58,408 bases of DNA, from NCBI GenBank assembly GCA_001687465.1, contig LVLI01000018.1, positions 1 to 58,408 of the forward strand, read 5' to 3'. The notes under the pieces were generated by a model. It saw nothing but the letters and a program-made list of their open reading frames with translations, was not told the origin of the DNA and made no database searches. Position 1 is the first letter of the stretch; each line of letters begins with the position of its first letter. The DNA comes from Halocafeteria seosinensis (Eukaryota > Sar > Bigyra > Bicosoecida). Positions 1 through 13,100 of this stretch are shown in pieces. The translations under genes and the position numbers were made by a program.

Positions 1-2709
1 GATGAGCTTATCGTACTCCCATATGCATTTGAGGGATCATCGTTTGAGCGCCTTAGCTTCACCGGTAGTCGCCTCAGAAAACTGAGGACACAAGCGTTCG
101 CTAAAACGTACATTGGTGAATTGTACTTGAACCATCTCCCGTCTGTGGAGCTAATAGAAGAAAAAGCCCTCGACCATTCTCGAATCGGTTACTTTGATTT
201 TACCGGCACCAACGTAAACGCTGCAGCAGCAGGCGCATTTGCAAGAATTTCCGTTGCGGGGACAAGTAAGATGGATAACGTGAAAATTGAGCAAGTTGGA
301 GAATGCATGTTTTGTGGAGCTAATGTGCACAAGCTTTCAATGAAGGACTCTTCACTGCATACGGTACAAGATCGTATGTTCAGCTCCATTACCGTGGATA
401 GCCTTCAACTCGCTCATGGTAATTTTCGAAAGATAGAGAGTTATGCGTTTGCCAACAGTACCATTCGATTTCTTGGGATCAGTGATTTAGAATTCTTACA
501 ATTCGTGAACCGAACAGCATGGGAGGGGATCACCCTCTCTACTTTGGACTCATCGCGAACCAGCTTAGTTCAGTCCCTTCAGTGTTTCCCTGCCGTTAAA
601 TACTGCTACGTAGAACTCCGGACTGAGAAAGGGATACGAGTACCGTCGTGTCAGATCGTCCCAGATGGCCAGTACTGTCCTCTCAATGGAGAACCTGTTG
701 CTCCTTGTCCGAGTGGTCATTACTGCCCGTTCGCGGATGCTGTGACTCTTCCTATTCCCTGTCCTGTAGGGCGATTCAACGATGAAATCGGCCAACGGAG
801 CATTGACAGTTGCATGAAATGTCCCCGCGGTCGATATTCATCTGAAAAAGGAGGTACTAGTATCTCGTGCACAATGTGCGACAAAGGCACTTTCAACGCT
901 CATGAAGGTGCAACATCTATCGAGGCATGCCAACTTTGTGCTCCGGGACGCTACGCCTCTCTCGGAAGTACAGCTTGTGAGGATTGTCCAGCTGGCGAAT
1001 TTTCACCAGTCGCCGGGGCAAGTGATCTCTCTGCCTGCACAGAGTGTCCAAAAGGAACATTCTCATCGCAGCCTGGAGCCAACAGCTCTGCGAGCTGTCG
1101 TTCTTGCCCTGCAGGTAAAACAACGACCTCTTCGGGTAACTCATTCAAGGAGTCATGCATACGCATTCGAAAATCATGTCAATCGGCGACGCAGACGATA
1201 AAGAACGGAATGTGTCTTTGCTCACCAGGTTCGTATTGGGATGGAAAGTCTTGCCGGGACTGCAAACCAGGCATGTTTACCGACAAATTTCACATGCTAA
1301 CTTCTTGTAAGAAATGCCCACCAGGACGCTTCGTCGATGGCTCTGGATCGAAAGGCTGTAAATTGTGTCCGAGAGGCTCTGTAGCCACCGAAGCTGGCAG
1401 CGAAAGATGCAGGAGCTGTTCTTCGGGCACACTTTGCCCACCGGGGTCCGCAGCAGAACTCTCAGTGGACTCTGTAACTGCACTTCAGCAGTACAGTTCA
1501 AACGGCACCACGACTGGTTCACACTATGCTTCAGTTCCTTCTGCGCTATCGCACACTGAGTCTATTGGTGGCAGTAGAGATGCACTCTTAGTGAGCTACG
1601 GAGTTATTCTGATTACGATAGTCACGGTGGGAATCGTCGCATACCATCGGAAATCATCCGTTCTTCAAGTAATCGCCAGGTGCGATGCATTTGCCGAAGA
1701 TCACTATCGGAATGATGGGGAGAATTTGAAAAAAACCAAAACAGCTCTGGGTGGTTTCGTTTCGATCTGTTTCGTCGTCACTGTAGTGGCCCTCGCTTCT
1801 CAAGAAATTGACCTGTTCGTGAACGATAATCTGATGGTATCTGAGAGTACAATGTTTCTCCAGTTGACGACATATCCAGTTGGAACTAAGTCGATTTCGT
1901 TGGAGATAGAAGGAGTTTCTTCCCATATGCAGTACACTAACGCGTCTGTTCCTTGTAGCAAAGAACAGCTAGCAATTCCTGAGGGCTGGATCGCACAATC
2001 TTTCAGAAATGAGAAAACTAAGTCTTGCAAATGGTTCACATTCTGCAAAGCTAACAATTGTGAGTTGCCTTTAACCTTTGAGATCCGGCTGCGCGGAACG
2101 ACAGCGTATGAAGTATTTTCGTGGAGGTATACTGTTACTAGCGCCAACGGAGACGCTGACCAAATGAGGGAAACAACGCATTTGCTTTCCGCGGAAGAGC
2201 AGCAAGTAAAATCTGGCCACGAATATGAAGTTGAGTTCATTCCTACCGTACGAGAAACACTGTCGGAAGTGACAACGGGATACAGAGGACATACGGTTTC
2301 GGACTCGGAAAAAGGCCCCGCTCGAGAAACTGCTAGTATTGACGAACCCTTTGAATTAGTTTGGAAGAATGAGGTGTCTTCTTTACTGGATCTAATGGTG
2401 TTGAGGAAACGACGTACAGTATTCGAACTCGTCAGCTCGTTGCTAGGTCTCGTAGCTGGTGTTGTCGGTGGCTTCCGAATAGTATTGAAAGGGATGGAGT
2501 TGAGTAGATCCCGTGCTGATTCGATAAGGAACAGCAAGAAAAACCCGTCACCCCTAAAGGGTCAACAGAGAGATTCGGAAAAGAAGGTACGGGATTCGCT
2601 GCCAACTCCAGTGGCAGAGAACCCCTTGCGTGGGAGACATCTTCAGCATCGTCCCCGTGTAAGAGCTGCCGATTTTGTCACCGAAGACCGACGCTCGAAA
2701 GCGCCGTGA
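1..2709 (+). CDS. Cysteine-rich GCC2/GCC3-type membrane protein (5' partial)
   Basis: The frame is open from base 1, so the gene starts before the window. It ends at TGA 2707-2709. The first ~200 visible residues are irregular leucine-rich, BspA-like segments with recurring 'AF' positions. About 250 cysteine-rich residues follow (nt ~680-1450), built of CPxGxY / C..CPxGTFS modules typical of the GCC2_GCC3 (ephrin-receptor-like) repeat. Hydrophobic membrane segments lie near nt 1590-1655, 1755-1820 and 2420-2490, with a ~230-residue domain between the last two, and the tail is basic. It is probably a surface receptor-like or adhesion protein. No enzymatic motif is visible and the ligand is unknown. 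The family assignment rests on the repeat pattern; the function is inference. Confidence 0.75.
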   Translation, partial: DELIVLPYAFEGSSFERLSFTGSRLRKLRTQAFAKTYIGELYLNHLPSVELIEEKALDHSRIGYFDFTGTNVNAAAAGAFARISVAGTSKMDNVKIEQVGECMFCGANVHKLSMKDSSLHTVQDRMFSSITVDSLQLAHGNFRKIESYAFANSTIRFLGISDLEFLQFVNRTAWEGITLSTLDSSRTSLVQSLQCFPAVKYCYVELRTEKGIRVPSCQIVPDGQYCPLNGEPVAPCPSGHYCPFADAVTLPIPCPVGRFNDEIGQRSIDSCMKCPRGRYSSEKGGTSISCTMCDKGTFNAHEGATSIEACQLCAPGRYASLGSTACEDCPAGEFSPVAGASDLSACTECPKGTFSSQPGANSSASCRSCPAGKTTTSSGNSFKESCIRIRKSCQSATQTIKNGMCLCSPGSYWDGKSCRDCKPGMFTDKFHMLTSCKKCPPGRFVDGSGSKGCKLCPRGSVATEAGSERCRSCSSGTLCPPGSAAELSVDSVTALQQYSSNGTTTGSHYASVPSALSHTESIGGSRDALLVSYGVILITIVTVGIVAYHRKSSVLQVIARCDAFAEDHYRNDGENLKKTKTALGGFVSICFVVTVVALASQEIDLFVNDNLMVSESTMFLQLTTYPVGTKSISLEIEGVSSHMQYTNASVPCSKEQLAIPEGWIAQSFRNEKTKSCKWFTFCKANNCELPLTFEIRLRGTTAYEVFSWRYTVTSANGDADQMRETTHLLSAEEQQVKSGHEYEVEFIPTVRETLSEVTTGYRGHTVSDSEKGPARETASIDEPFELVWKNEVSSLLDLMVLRKRRTVFELVSSLLGLVAGVVGGFRIVLKGMELSRSRADSIRNSKKNPSPLKGQQRDSEKKVRDSLPTPVAENPLRGRHLQHRPRVRAADFVTEDRRSKAP

Positions 2710-3780
2710 TCGCTCTATTAGGTATGTAGCAAAAATCAGAACCATTTGAGCAACCAAGAAAGAGCTCACAACAGCTGATCCTTTCGAACTTTCAGACAAA
2801 ATGGAGGATACGCCTAGCAGGTATAGGCTGAATAAACTCACGACATGAACGTAAGAAGCACCCTGGGCGTACAATTCACCCACTCGCCGGTCGGTAGACC
2901 ACTGACTAGGCTTGCAGCAAAGAAAGATGCGGTTTTTCCAGCGACCCCAATACCTCGCTTTTGAGGCAATAACGACAACACCCGGTTACCTATAAATGCG
3001 ATATCCAATGTAAACACTCTGCAATTTCTTCATCCTTTCCGAAGAATAGCAGTCTACAGTACAGTATCTCTCTGGCTGGAATACTAAAGCCTGAACGCCC
3101 GCGGGAAATCCACGCTTGGCACGGTATATTACGCCATTAAGCGCAAATCGCACACAGCTTCGTCTTGTAATATTTCGCGATGCAGCTTCTCCTCTCCCTG
3201 TGTTGTACTGCGTATAGTAAGTGCGATTTTATCTAACCTGTCAAGCGCTGATAATTTCCTTCATATGGCTAGTAGCGCAATCAATGTGAGGGAAAGTCTC
3301 CGGGTAAGTGCCTTCATGATCGTAAATATCGGTGTCATATCCTCACCCCAGGTCCTTGCAATTTGAATGCTGCTGAAGATTATCTTGATGCTTCACGATG
3401 AATACACTTCCAGTAATCAACATACCGAAACACCCGTTCTCACTACCAAGCCGGAGGCTACACAGTATAAGGCTGCTGAGTTTGCCCCTCGGGATGCCAC
3501 AAACTCGAAGACTGAGCATACGTTGTTTGGCTCTTCGTCTGCTTCTTCCCATTTTGCACACTAATACCATCAGGAACTTGGTCAAGACTTGATGTCCAAT
3601 TGGGTATCATTGCGACCCTCAATAGAGTAACCTCAAGGGCGAATAGTACCGCAGCGGCCGCAGGTCTTCCTAAGCTCTGAAGTAATCCCGTCAATAAAAA
3701 GCAGGTCACCTAGTGTCCGCTGTAAGCCGGGCAGGTTGACACCAGATTTAGGAACTGCCGTTTCTGCCGGCTCCCATCAT

Positions 3781-4105
3781 TAGTCCGTTTCAGCTTCTTG
3801 TTCGTGGTTAAAGGCGTGTTTTGCCCGTTTCATGTTCTCTGACTTCGTTGCGATGGAGGCGGTTTCCCTGCTGTCCTGGCTAATCTGTCTCCTGTGAGTG
3901 GAACTGGCTCTGTCTCGTCAATATGCACCGTGCTCGTTGGGTGGCAACTTGGGCCTTTACTATCAGGTCCATAACTGACCTCACTTCTTCTTCGTCTCGC
4001 GGGTCCACGATCACCCTGCGTATATACATAGTTCTCCAGTTCCACTGATATCGTGTCATGTTGGCACATCCTTTGCGCCGCATTCCTTCTTTGCGGTACC
4101 CCCAA
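3781..4105 (-). mobile_element. Decayed non-LTR (LINE-like) retrotransposon C-terminal remnant
   Basis: On the minus strand, broken reading frames spell VIVDPR, MDLIVKAQ and PLTGDRLARTAG in order. The same series recurs at 57.8-58.15 kb as VLVDPR, MDLV and PLTGDRLARTAG. This order (basic segment, VDPR, a D-x-T strand, then RLARTAG and a Lys-rich helix) resembles the C-terminal region of non-LTR retrotransposon ORFs, after the reverse transcriptase. Frameshifts and stops show it is dead. The shared DNA is visible by eye between 3862-4105 and 57910-58150. Family assignment is inference from these motifs. Confidence 0.5.
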
Positions 4106-5037
4106 TCCGTTCTTTAGGCTACCGCGTAGCCGTTCATCGATCTGCGATAGGTCAGCTGGTAGGTATCACCAACTTCGTCTTCTGCTTCTTAAATCATTTA
4201 TCTGTTACCTTTCTATTTCCTGCTATTGGAGTCCCCTCGTGGTCGTCTCCCAATACATGAATATTGTACCGGCACCTCAAACTTTTGCTGAACCACGCTG
4301 ACGGCACGGGATGTAACCTCCGTTGGCTCGTACATCGCAATTTCCTGTTTCCATTATTTGCATGCATTTCACTTGATTTGGCGACAAGCAATTCAACTGG
4401 AAGGAAAAGGACTACACGTTGGAATGCAGTATCGCTCTCGATTTGCTCGCGACCATTATCAATTACCGTCCGTGTTGTTGTGTTGCACTGCAAACCTTGA
4501 TGATTCGTCGCATAGTAAGCACCGGCGGTGGCTTTCCTCTGGTAGTACGTCTTCTCTTCAGCTCGGGCGTTCCCGATCCTAAAAGTTTCAGGCTAAAACT
4601 GGCCCACTTCCTCTAACGTCGACGCAAAGATTGTCGGCTTCGAGTAACTTAACGGTCTTTTCCAGTGTATAGAGCGTATATTCGTGTAATTTTTGGTATT
4701 TCCGATGCGCGCATGCATAGCATAGTGGGAAATATTCTCGGAGGCTCTCCTGTACCCTGCATTCGTTCGTTATACAGTCCGCAATGGAGTTCGAGGAGGG
4801 TGATGTAAGGCATTTTTGGGTCTATATGAGGCCATTTGGTGCATTTATGAGACTATCCGCGCTTCAATCGAAGCCTCAAAGAGGGGACGAGAGCCTGTGT
4901 TATCTCATCTCATCGTTCATGCTGATTGTATCTTGTGGCCTTGCAGAATGAATTTGTCATAGAGGACGTGGAGATGATTATCCGTAATGTACGGCATATA
5001 CACGTCTATAGAGCGATATGGGATGCTTGCTAAGTTT

Positions 5038-5061
5038 TTCCTCTCTCTCTCTCTCTGTGTG
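5038..5061. repeat. CT/GT microsatellite
   Basis: A run of about nine CT units is followed by a few GT units. It lies in non-coding DNA, and no function is apparent. Confidence 0.8.
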
Positions 5062-6337
5062 TAACAGGCTCTCCAACAAACGCTCGCCGATAGCGCGTAT
5101 CAGGCTAACAAAGTGGACACCTGGACCAATCAAATTATCGATTCCTGTCTCAAAGGACTCAAAGATTTGAATAAACCTTTTAAATATATAGGTAAGCATT
5201 ATTGGACACAAGTTGAGGTAATAATCACGATCATCTAGGGGTGTGGGCGATTGTCTGCAGTAACATGTATCATAGTCCAAAAGACGGGATCTAGTGTGCA
5301 CACCGCAGCTAGTACATATTGGGATGTTAAAAGAGATGGTATGCAGAATGCTCGCTTTGTAGCGCGGACACCGTACTCATCGCGGTTCGCTCTTTTGTTG
5401 TGATGCAGACATGTGTAAGGCTTCTTGGGAAAACAGTACAATGCACGTAGTGTGCACGGTTTACGGCATGTCGTTGTCTCCCTCACCGCCTGATGATGAT
5501 ATGTGAGAAGGAAAATGCGGGAGATTAGTCTCTTTGAATGTGTTAACTACACATTTGACACTCGACATCGTTGGTTGTGAAAGCACCGAAGCAAGCTTGC
5601 AAAATCTGTGGAGAATCGAGAGCACGCCTACTTTACCAGACCGAAAGAGGAGAAGCAATGCCACTGCGCCTTAATTATGTTGTTATAACGCCTCCTCGGT
5701 ATACTCCGAGATATTTGATGTGTTTGCCCTGTTCCTTGCATGTTTTCGGTCTATTTGATGATCTAATGGTGTCACTGTACACCTGTGGGGCTGACAGACA
5801 TCAAGCAATGCACATCAAAAACGGTTGGGACTTTTTTCTTGCTGTCTACTACCTCTATCATTCCTCGTTTCTTGTGACGGCTTGACTTGACAAAATATAT
5901 TCCGTTCCTCCCTCTGATAGGGACCCATACGACACCTATGCACTTGGAAGCTCACACATTGAATTCCAATATAGTTAATTTATCAGATTCCAATCCTCAG
6001 CCATGAGTATCGCCAGCACGGTGGTTACGTCGTCTTACATCCATCCAACTGCAAATTATCACGTTCTCGGAGTTAAAGCTCCGAATTCATCCAACACAAC
6101 AACCACGCCCTGTTCGAGCTTCCAACGAAAGGATTGGCCATGCCGATTCCCCAGAATTCCTGCGGCCCCGCGAAGTTGAAGTTGAAGTTTGCCTCATGGG
6201 TCCCTCGTGGGCCTTAGCGGCTGTTTTCGTGGGTATACAGGGGTTGTTTCTGATATTTTTGCACTATGATGTTTGTATGACTTGCTAGATTAGAGTACGC
6301 AAGTGGTGGTAGTGGTAGTGGTAGTTTTGGAGATACG

Positions 6338-8861
6338 ATGGAAGAGGACCCGGAAGCTGCCGCGGAAGCGCTGTATGCTTGGGTAAGATTCAGAGGTTTA
6401 TTGGGGCTTTCTAGTGCATAAAATTCACTTCTGTTGCATCCTTACATGCTAATCTTCCAGCTGCGCAAGGCGGCGGGCGAAAATGAGTCCGAAGAGAAGG
6501 ATGAGGCGATAATATCGACCCAAGACTTCACAGATTATGTCCAGAATGGCACTGTTTTAAATCGTATTTTTCATCAAATTCAGTATGTTTTCTGAACTCG
6601 TGCATACCTGTACCGGAATCGCCGTTCATTTTACTGTCTAGTGTAATTTGTTTCAGCTCGAATGATGCGGTGGAGGAGGAGCAGGGGCAGTCTGAAGATA
6701 CCAACGCGTCCACGATCCTGGGGAAAATCCGCCAGGATGCACTGTCCATGTTGATTCAGCACCAGAGCTCGAGTTCCGATGAGACGAATATCAAGGATAT
6801 TGTGAATGAAATCGATGTGCATGCGGCCTCACAAGGAAACGTGCAGGCTCTTGTGGAGTTAGCGGCTTTGGTGCTAGCGGCCGCACTAAGTTCTGACACT
6901 TCCCGTAATGAACATATCGAATATGTGACCTCATTGAACGAAACATATCAGGAGACTTTGATGAATGTGATCAAGAAATATTTAGGAGATGATATGGGAG
7001 GGGCTGACGAAACGCATCATGATCGACAACACAGCTCGTCCATTCCCTCAGAGGAAGCATTCAATGAACAAGCAGAAGCCGCTGATACGAACGATAAAAA
7101 GAGCCTGCAAAGACGCATAGACCAGCTAGAGATGGAAAATGTACGTAGTTTCTCTTTTGCTATCGTCTGTCTGTAGGTGTTAACTTGAATATATCACTTC
7201 TATTTACTCGTATCGTCCGGGTGCAGGATGAACTGAAACGAGAAAATGAGCTACTAAAGCAAGAAGCAAACCAAGGGAGCAACGATGTACCATCTGGTCA
7301 CGTTGGCGAGGAGGGATTTTCAAATCATGTACAAGAACTTCTAACGCAGTTAGAGGAACACCAACAAGAGATAACGCGCCTACGAAACGAGGGAGAGTCC
7401 ACCAGGGAAAAGCTGAAGGATCAGCTTCAAACAGTACAAGATGAACGCGATCTTTACAAGTCAAAGGTGATAAAATATTGTTAATGGTTGTATTTTGTGA
7501 AGCATAGAGTCAGCAGCTTCTTTAAGCGCGATACAGGCTCGCTCGTTGGAACGCATTGAGGCAGAGAAAGAACAGTACCGTCAACGGGCGGAAGCCAAAC
7601 AAAGCTCCATAGAAGTGAGTACCGACGTTAGCCTGATCTACTGGACGGCATTTTACCGCTAAAATGATAAGCTTTCATCCTCAGGATTTGGAAGCACAAG
7701 TGAAAGACCTAGAAAAGCAAGCTGAATCTTACAAGATGTCGAATCGGCAGCTAACTAGTGATATATCTGAAAAAGAGCACAAGGTGAGTTTACGTGAGAC
7801 CGAACAAAGCAATTCGTATCGCACTTCTCTTCTGCTTCTCCACACAGGTGTTTGAGTTATCCAAAGAGTTGTCAGAAGTTAAAGGAGAACGCGCTTCTCT
7901 ACAGGATGAAGTAGAGAAATTGCGCAAATCGGAGAAGGAAATCAATCAAGAGAAACGGTATCTAGAGGAGCAGCTAGAGGCCTCAAGGTCTGCTGTTGGA
8001 ACCGGCTCGGAGAAAACGGATCAATCAGCGCAGTATGTAACCGTCTGTTTGGCGTGCCGCGGTATGGTGACGGGAAACTGCAGTATATGGTGCAGAGAAG
8101 AGATAGAGCGCTTGCGGAAGCAACTGCGTAGTTTACGGGAGGAAAGGGATAATGCTAAGGAAGCTAGCAATGAGTATTACCGAGAAGTATCCCAGCTGAA
8201 GGCAGAAAAAGAAAACCTTCAGAGTGAACTAAAGCGGAATTCGGAGGAGCATGATTCCTCGTAAGTTCGTCAGCTTATAGGAGGGGAATTACTTTACCCA
8301 CCTCGTGATTCTTGTCTGCATGCAGGCAAGCAAAGGCCACTACCAATGCCACTAATGTTGAACAGTCTGCCGAAATATCAAGGCTAAGAGAAAAAGTAGA
8401 AACTCTGCAGAATCAATTGGAGAGAAAGAAGGAGGATGTTAAAGATATGGAGGCTCTGTAAGCATTGGTTTGCTTCTCCGTCGTACTTGCGTTTTAGTAT
8501 ATCCCGACTCAACTGCAGTAAGGATGAGCGCCTGGAATTGACGAAAAAGATATCACAGCTGGAAGAACAAATACAGGAGAAGGAGAACCAGCTGAAGGTG
8601 CGTTGCTTATTTGTGTGTGCTGACTTGTTCACTATTGTAGGCATAGTGCGTAGCCCTCATTCCGTCCAGGTACAAAGAGAGCGAACCAATGAAGCCATGG
8701 CTAGATCGGAGGCCACGCAGCCACTGATTAGCTCCACGCTATATCAGTTAGGTAACCAGTTTCTACGCTCACAGTTGCTTGGGAAGAGCTCATCCCACGT
8801 TTCTCCATTGCAACAACACCGTCGAGAAGTCAGGAAGCAAGCATACCGTCAGGATGACTAG
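6338..8861 (+). CDS. Hook-family coiled-coil adaptor
   Basis: An 11-exon model gives 606 residues. Exons are 6338-6382, 6461-6582, 6657-7140, 7227-7466, 7537-7614, 7685-7783, 7848-8032, 8096-8260, 8326-8457, 8519-8597 and 8670-8861; all phases agree. The N-terminal ~200 residues match the Hook (divergent calponin-homology) domain: an ALYAWL start, an 'NGTVLNRIFHQI' segment, and a late 'ALVELAALVLAAAL...YVTSLNETYQETLMNVIKKYL' stretch equivalent to the end of the human HOOK domain. The rest is almost continuous heptad coiled coil. Hook proteins link cargo to dynein on microtubules, and that role is inferred here. The 63-base intron 7 is a multiple of three and lacks stops, so its retention would keep the frame. 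Confidence 0.8.
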
Positions 8862-10125
8862 TATGTCTTAAAGTGAAAGTTTCATTAGGCATCGTCGTGT
8901 AGCGAAAAGGTTGTTAGGGAATACCACGCAAAACTATAGTGTCCATTTCAAATAGATTAAGCTATTTTTATTACTGTATATTACACGCAACAAGCCCTCG
9001 GAATCTCAACATTGGTCTCTCCTGTAACCGTCTGCGAGGTTTTCGCTGGACATTGTTCGATGCATTATTTCATGTAGGCATGATCTAGCTTTTATATTCA
9101 AATACACGGTAGAACCCGACCAGTCTATAACTCTGTCTCAATCTCGACCAGGTTCCACAAGGAGCTTCGCCCTCCACTAACGCAACTTGGTACCCTCCGA
9201 TCGATACAACTTATATCGCCAGTGCGAACGCTTGATGCCCATGATGCCAGAGCTACTTATATTATCACCGCGTCTCCACCAATAAATTCTTCGTTTGATC
9301 CTTTGATGCCGACACTGGGACCAGTCGGACATTCCCCCATTGTTCTTTCTTGACCCACTTTTTGCCGCTTCCTATTGAGATTGATTCTTGGCTGCACCCT
9401 TAAATCCCGCAGCAAGAAGTTTTGAATTCGGTTTTGCCTCGAAATCTTGAAATTGCCTATGACCCTCAATAAAGCATGCGCGAACTGTCTGCTCTACACA
9501 ATAAATGAATTACTGTAATCCCTCTTGATAGTGCAAGTGAAAAAATCATCTTCGGAAAAAAGAAAACAATTACTGCATTTTCGGCGACTAACAATCCAAT
9601 TCCACTCTGAACGTTTTGCAATTCTGCAAGTTGACTTGAGAACACTGATAAGTCACCACACCTGAGCTTCCGTAAAGCCTTCCACGTCGAGTTCGTGAGC
9701 CAATGGTGACGAGCCGCTCACAAACTACGGGACACAACACGCTCACACACTGAACCACAGATGGGACGTTCCTATTACTACGGATCCCATGTATAAGCTG
9801 GCGATAAAACTAGTCCCTTGTGGTGGGTTGTTTCTACAAGATAAAACTGATAACGTTTCGTCGAATGATGGCATTACAATCACCTATAAATTGCTGATTG
9901 ATATTCACTGATGCGGTACCATGGTAGTAACTCGATACTTATCTAACGAGTTTTTTAGTTGTGTCGGTCAGATCTATGCTCTTATGCCCACATGTACAAC
10001 ACAAACGGATTTTCCAACACTAAGACGATGCAGACTTTCCAAGGAGTTGCTGAGGGCAGAATAGCATCTAAACTAGGTCGTAATTTCAAACCTAAAGGAG
10101 CACCTTGCGACACAGGCCCGAGCTT
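8862..10125. other. Intergenic region between convergent genes
   Basis: The Hook gene (plus) and RPB2 (minus) converge here, so this interval should hold both 3' untranslated regions and poly(A) sites. No gene was recognised. Minor open frames near 9257-9469 (minus) and 9959-10171 (plus) have no motif, and the latter begins opposite the RPB2 end. Confidence 0.6.
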
Positions 10126-13100
10126 TCATTCCCCCATGTTCAAATCTTCCAACGTCCCACCAACATCTTGATCACCTCCGTCATTAGGGTTGTAATCTCC
10201 ATCGTAATCTTCATCCTCATCTTCCAACATTTCTCCATCTTGTATACCCTCATCGTGGTCATGTTCATCGGCAAAGGAGGATACCATTGTTGAAGGTTCG
10301 TCAGCAGTTCGGGGATTGTACCCTACGGATTTAGCAGTTGTTAGCATCCTGGGCGCTATTGACATTGCCATTAGCTCCTGGAACAATAATTTGCATGCAT
10401 AGGGCAAATAAACCTGACTGATTTCCGTGCTACCACAGGCCTGGCACTCAAACGCTTGCCTCTCCAAATGGGCCTTAGCCATCAGACCGCACCGCTGACA
10501 AACATGGACCCGGTAGGCATCAGAATTAAGGAAGAGACGCTCTTGCAGCAACTGCGCCGTCCCATGAGCAATGATGCAATCCCGTTCCATCTCACCGAAG
10601 CGTAATCCTCCCTCTTTTGCACGGCCTTCCATAGGTTGTCTCGTCAGCATCGCCCGGGGGCCCCGAGCCCGAGCGTGTATCTTATCGTCAACCATATGTT
10701 TAAGCCTCTGATAATAGGTGGGTCCAATGAAAATCTGTGAATCCATCCTTCGTCCACTGTGGCCATTGTACATGACCTCGTTCCCACTTCGCTGGTATCC
10801 CACTTTGTGCAAATACTCGCTGATTTTATCGACGGAGAATTCTTCTGTGAACGGTGTAGCATCTCCTTCAAAACCATACTTCGTCAATACCTTCCCGAAC
10901 AAGCACTCAATCAATTGGCCAATGGTCATTCGCGACGGCACAGCATGAGGATTCATGATTAAATCGGGAGTGATTCCTTCGTTGGTGAAAGGCATATCTT
11001 CTTGTCTATAGATCATCCCACAAGTACCTTTCTGCCCATGACGAGAGGAGAACTTGTCCCCTAGCTGAGGATATCGAACGTTGCGTACCCTGACTTTTGT
11101 GAACCGTTGACCACTTTCATCAGTTGTCACTACCACACGATCTACTACGCCCGCCTCGTTAGGGCGCATACATGTGCTAGCGTCCTTCTTTGTTTTACCA
11201 CGTGCAGGAACACCAAGATCTTGAACCTCCGGGAGTACCGACGTCTTGCCTACTAGCACATCCCCACCACCTACAGCGGTACCTGGGGCAGCAAAACCAT
11301 CTTCATCAATTTTTTCGTAGGTAGCACGTTTCATACCAACACATGTAGTAGGGGAAGGCTTTTCAAATTGTTCTTGTTGTAATGCGCCTCTTCCAGATAG
11401 TTGTCCGGTGTGAGATCCTCGTGCACTGTCCATATACGTCCGATAGAAGACAGAGCGAAAAAGACCTCGATCTAGTGCTGCTTGATTTAGAATAACGCTG
11501 TCTTCTTGATTATATCCCGTGTAACACGCAATGGCGACGACGGTATTGATCCCCGCAGGGAGCTCACGAAAGTGCATATAATCCATTGCACGTGTGACGA
11601 CTAATGGCTTCTGAGGATAGTAAAGCACGTGAGACATTGTGTCCATCCGTAGAAGGAAATTCGAAGAATATACACCCATAGCTTGTTTTCCCATAGCAGC
11701 CTGGTAAGTATTCCGTGGAGACTGATTATGGTCAGGGAATGGGATAATTGAGGCACATATACCGAGAATCTGAGCGGAAAAGCGAATGTCTCGAAATGAA
11801 CACGTACCAAAATTGCAAATCAGTACACAACAAAATGCTTACCATTGACGGATGAATCTCACAGTGTGTGTATGTGGAGCAGTACTGTGTGTTAAGTTCT
11901 TTGGGGTTCATGGCAATCATTGTGCACTCTGCAGACGAAAGCACACCATACACTAATCGGTGAAATGCCCAAAAAGCAAGAAGTAAACCTCGCACGTACC
12001 TTCTTCCAGTGTATCGACATACTCTATCACGCCTTCTTCCATCAAGATCGAAAACCGGTTCCTTGCCGGATGATCTTCTGCAACGCCCCCTTCAGAGAGT
12101 TCTGCATTCTCTGCGTCGGCCTGCAGTTCATTTATGCGTTCGACATGGTCATTAGTGATCCTAAGCTTCTGAAACCTGCCATTAACTTGTGAATCATGCT
12201 CCGTGTCGACAATGAACAGTGGTCGACACACTCGTCCGGCATCAGTGAAGACATGAATTTCCTGTTCCGCAATGTTCCGATAAACGGACACTTCGAACTC
12301 TAATTCCCCCAAACGACGCTGTTCTTGGATAGCCTGTACAACAGTCTCCGGGTCGGGGACAATCCCGATCCAGTTGCCATTAACGAACACCTTCGTGCTT
12401 GCAGGGATATTTGAGGGATTGACGTCCTCTAGATGATACATTCCCCAATCGTCCAAAAGCTGAAGAACGGGTTCCACTGAAGAACCGACACTGACGTACG
12501 ACATCAATGACAGATTCTTTACGAGCCCTACTGCCTGACCCTCTGGCGTTTCACAGGGGCAGATCATGCCCCAGTGGGTGTTGTGCAGTTGACGTGGTTC
12601 GGGTCGTTTTCCTTCCCGGCCAAGCGGGGTGTTCAGACGCCTCAGATGCGATAACGTAGCAGCATACGTCAAGCGCTGGAGGACCTGCGACACACCAGTC
12701 TTTGGAGGGACAATACCCCTATGAATCGTCCAATTACCGGTTGCCAGACTGTACTTCAGTCCGTTAGTGATTGTATGCTGTTTGATGGACATGGGCACGT
12801 TTGGATTCTTATTGTTATCCATGCATTTTTGCAAATGTGTCCGCATATCTTTCGTAACCCGATAGAAGAGCTGCCGAAACAAGGACCCCAATAGAGGCCC
12901 TGCCAAATCGAGTCGCTTGTTACCGAAATGGTCCCGATCATCAGCATCTGCACGGCCCAAGTGACACTGCAAGAGTCTGTGAACAACATATCCCAGGAAA
13001 TAGCATTTCTTCGTTCGGTCGTTGGTGCTTGCTTCCACTCCAACGTGGGGGAGGAGGTCTTTCTGAAGAATGTCTGTAGCATGTTGGATTCTTCCTTCTC

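Larger units (their letters stand above)
2710..6337. other. Gene-poor interval
   Basis: No convincing gene was found. Open stretches are short, mostly lack ATG starts and show no family motif. A 58-codon ATG frame starts at 6003 but resembles nothing. The interval contains a decayed retrotransposon tail (3781-4105) and a short CT/GT microsatellite near 5038. The last few hundred bases should include the promoter of the Hook gene that starts at 6338. Confidence 0.6.

Noticed and set aside
1800-2537. 245-codon minus-strand open frame opposite the first gene.
   Set aside because: It is a shadow of the well-supported plus-strand coding frame, has no family motif and no plausible context.
2554-2883. 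Hydrophobic minus-strand frame overlapping the 3' end of the first gene.
   Set aside because: It lies largely antisense to coding sequence, and the hydrophobic composition alone is not evidence of a gene.
5571-5885. 104-codon frame with CxxC and CxxC pairs suggestive of a zinc site.
   Set aside because: It starts at TTG, the spacing fits no zinc-binding family, and no introns or neighbours support it.
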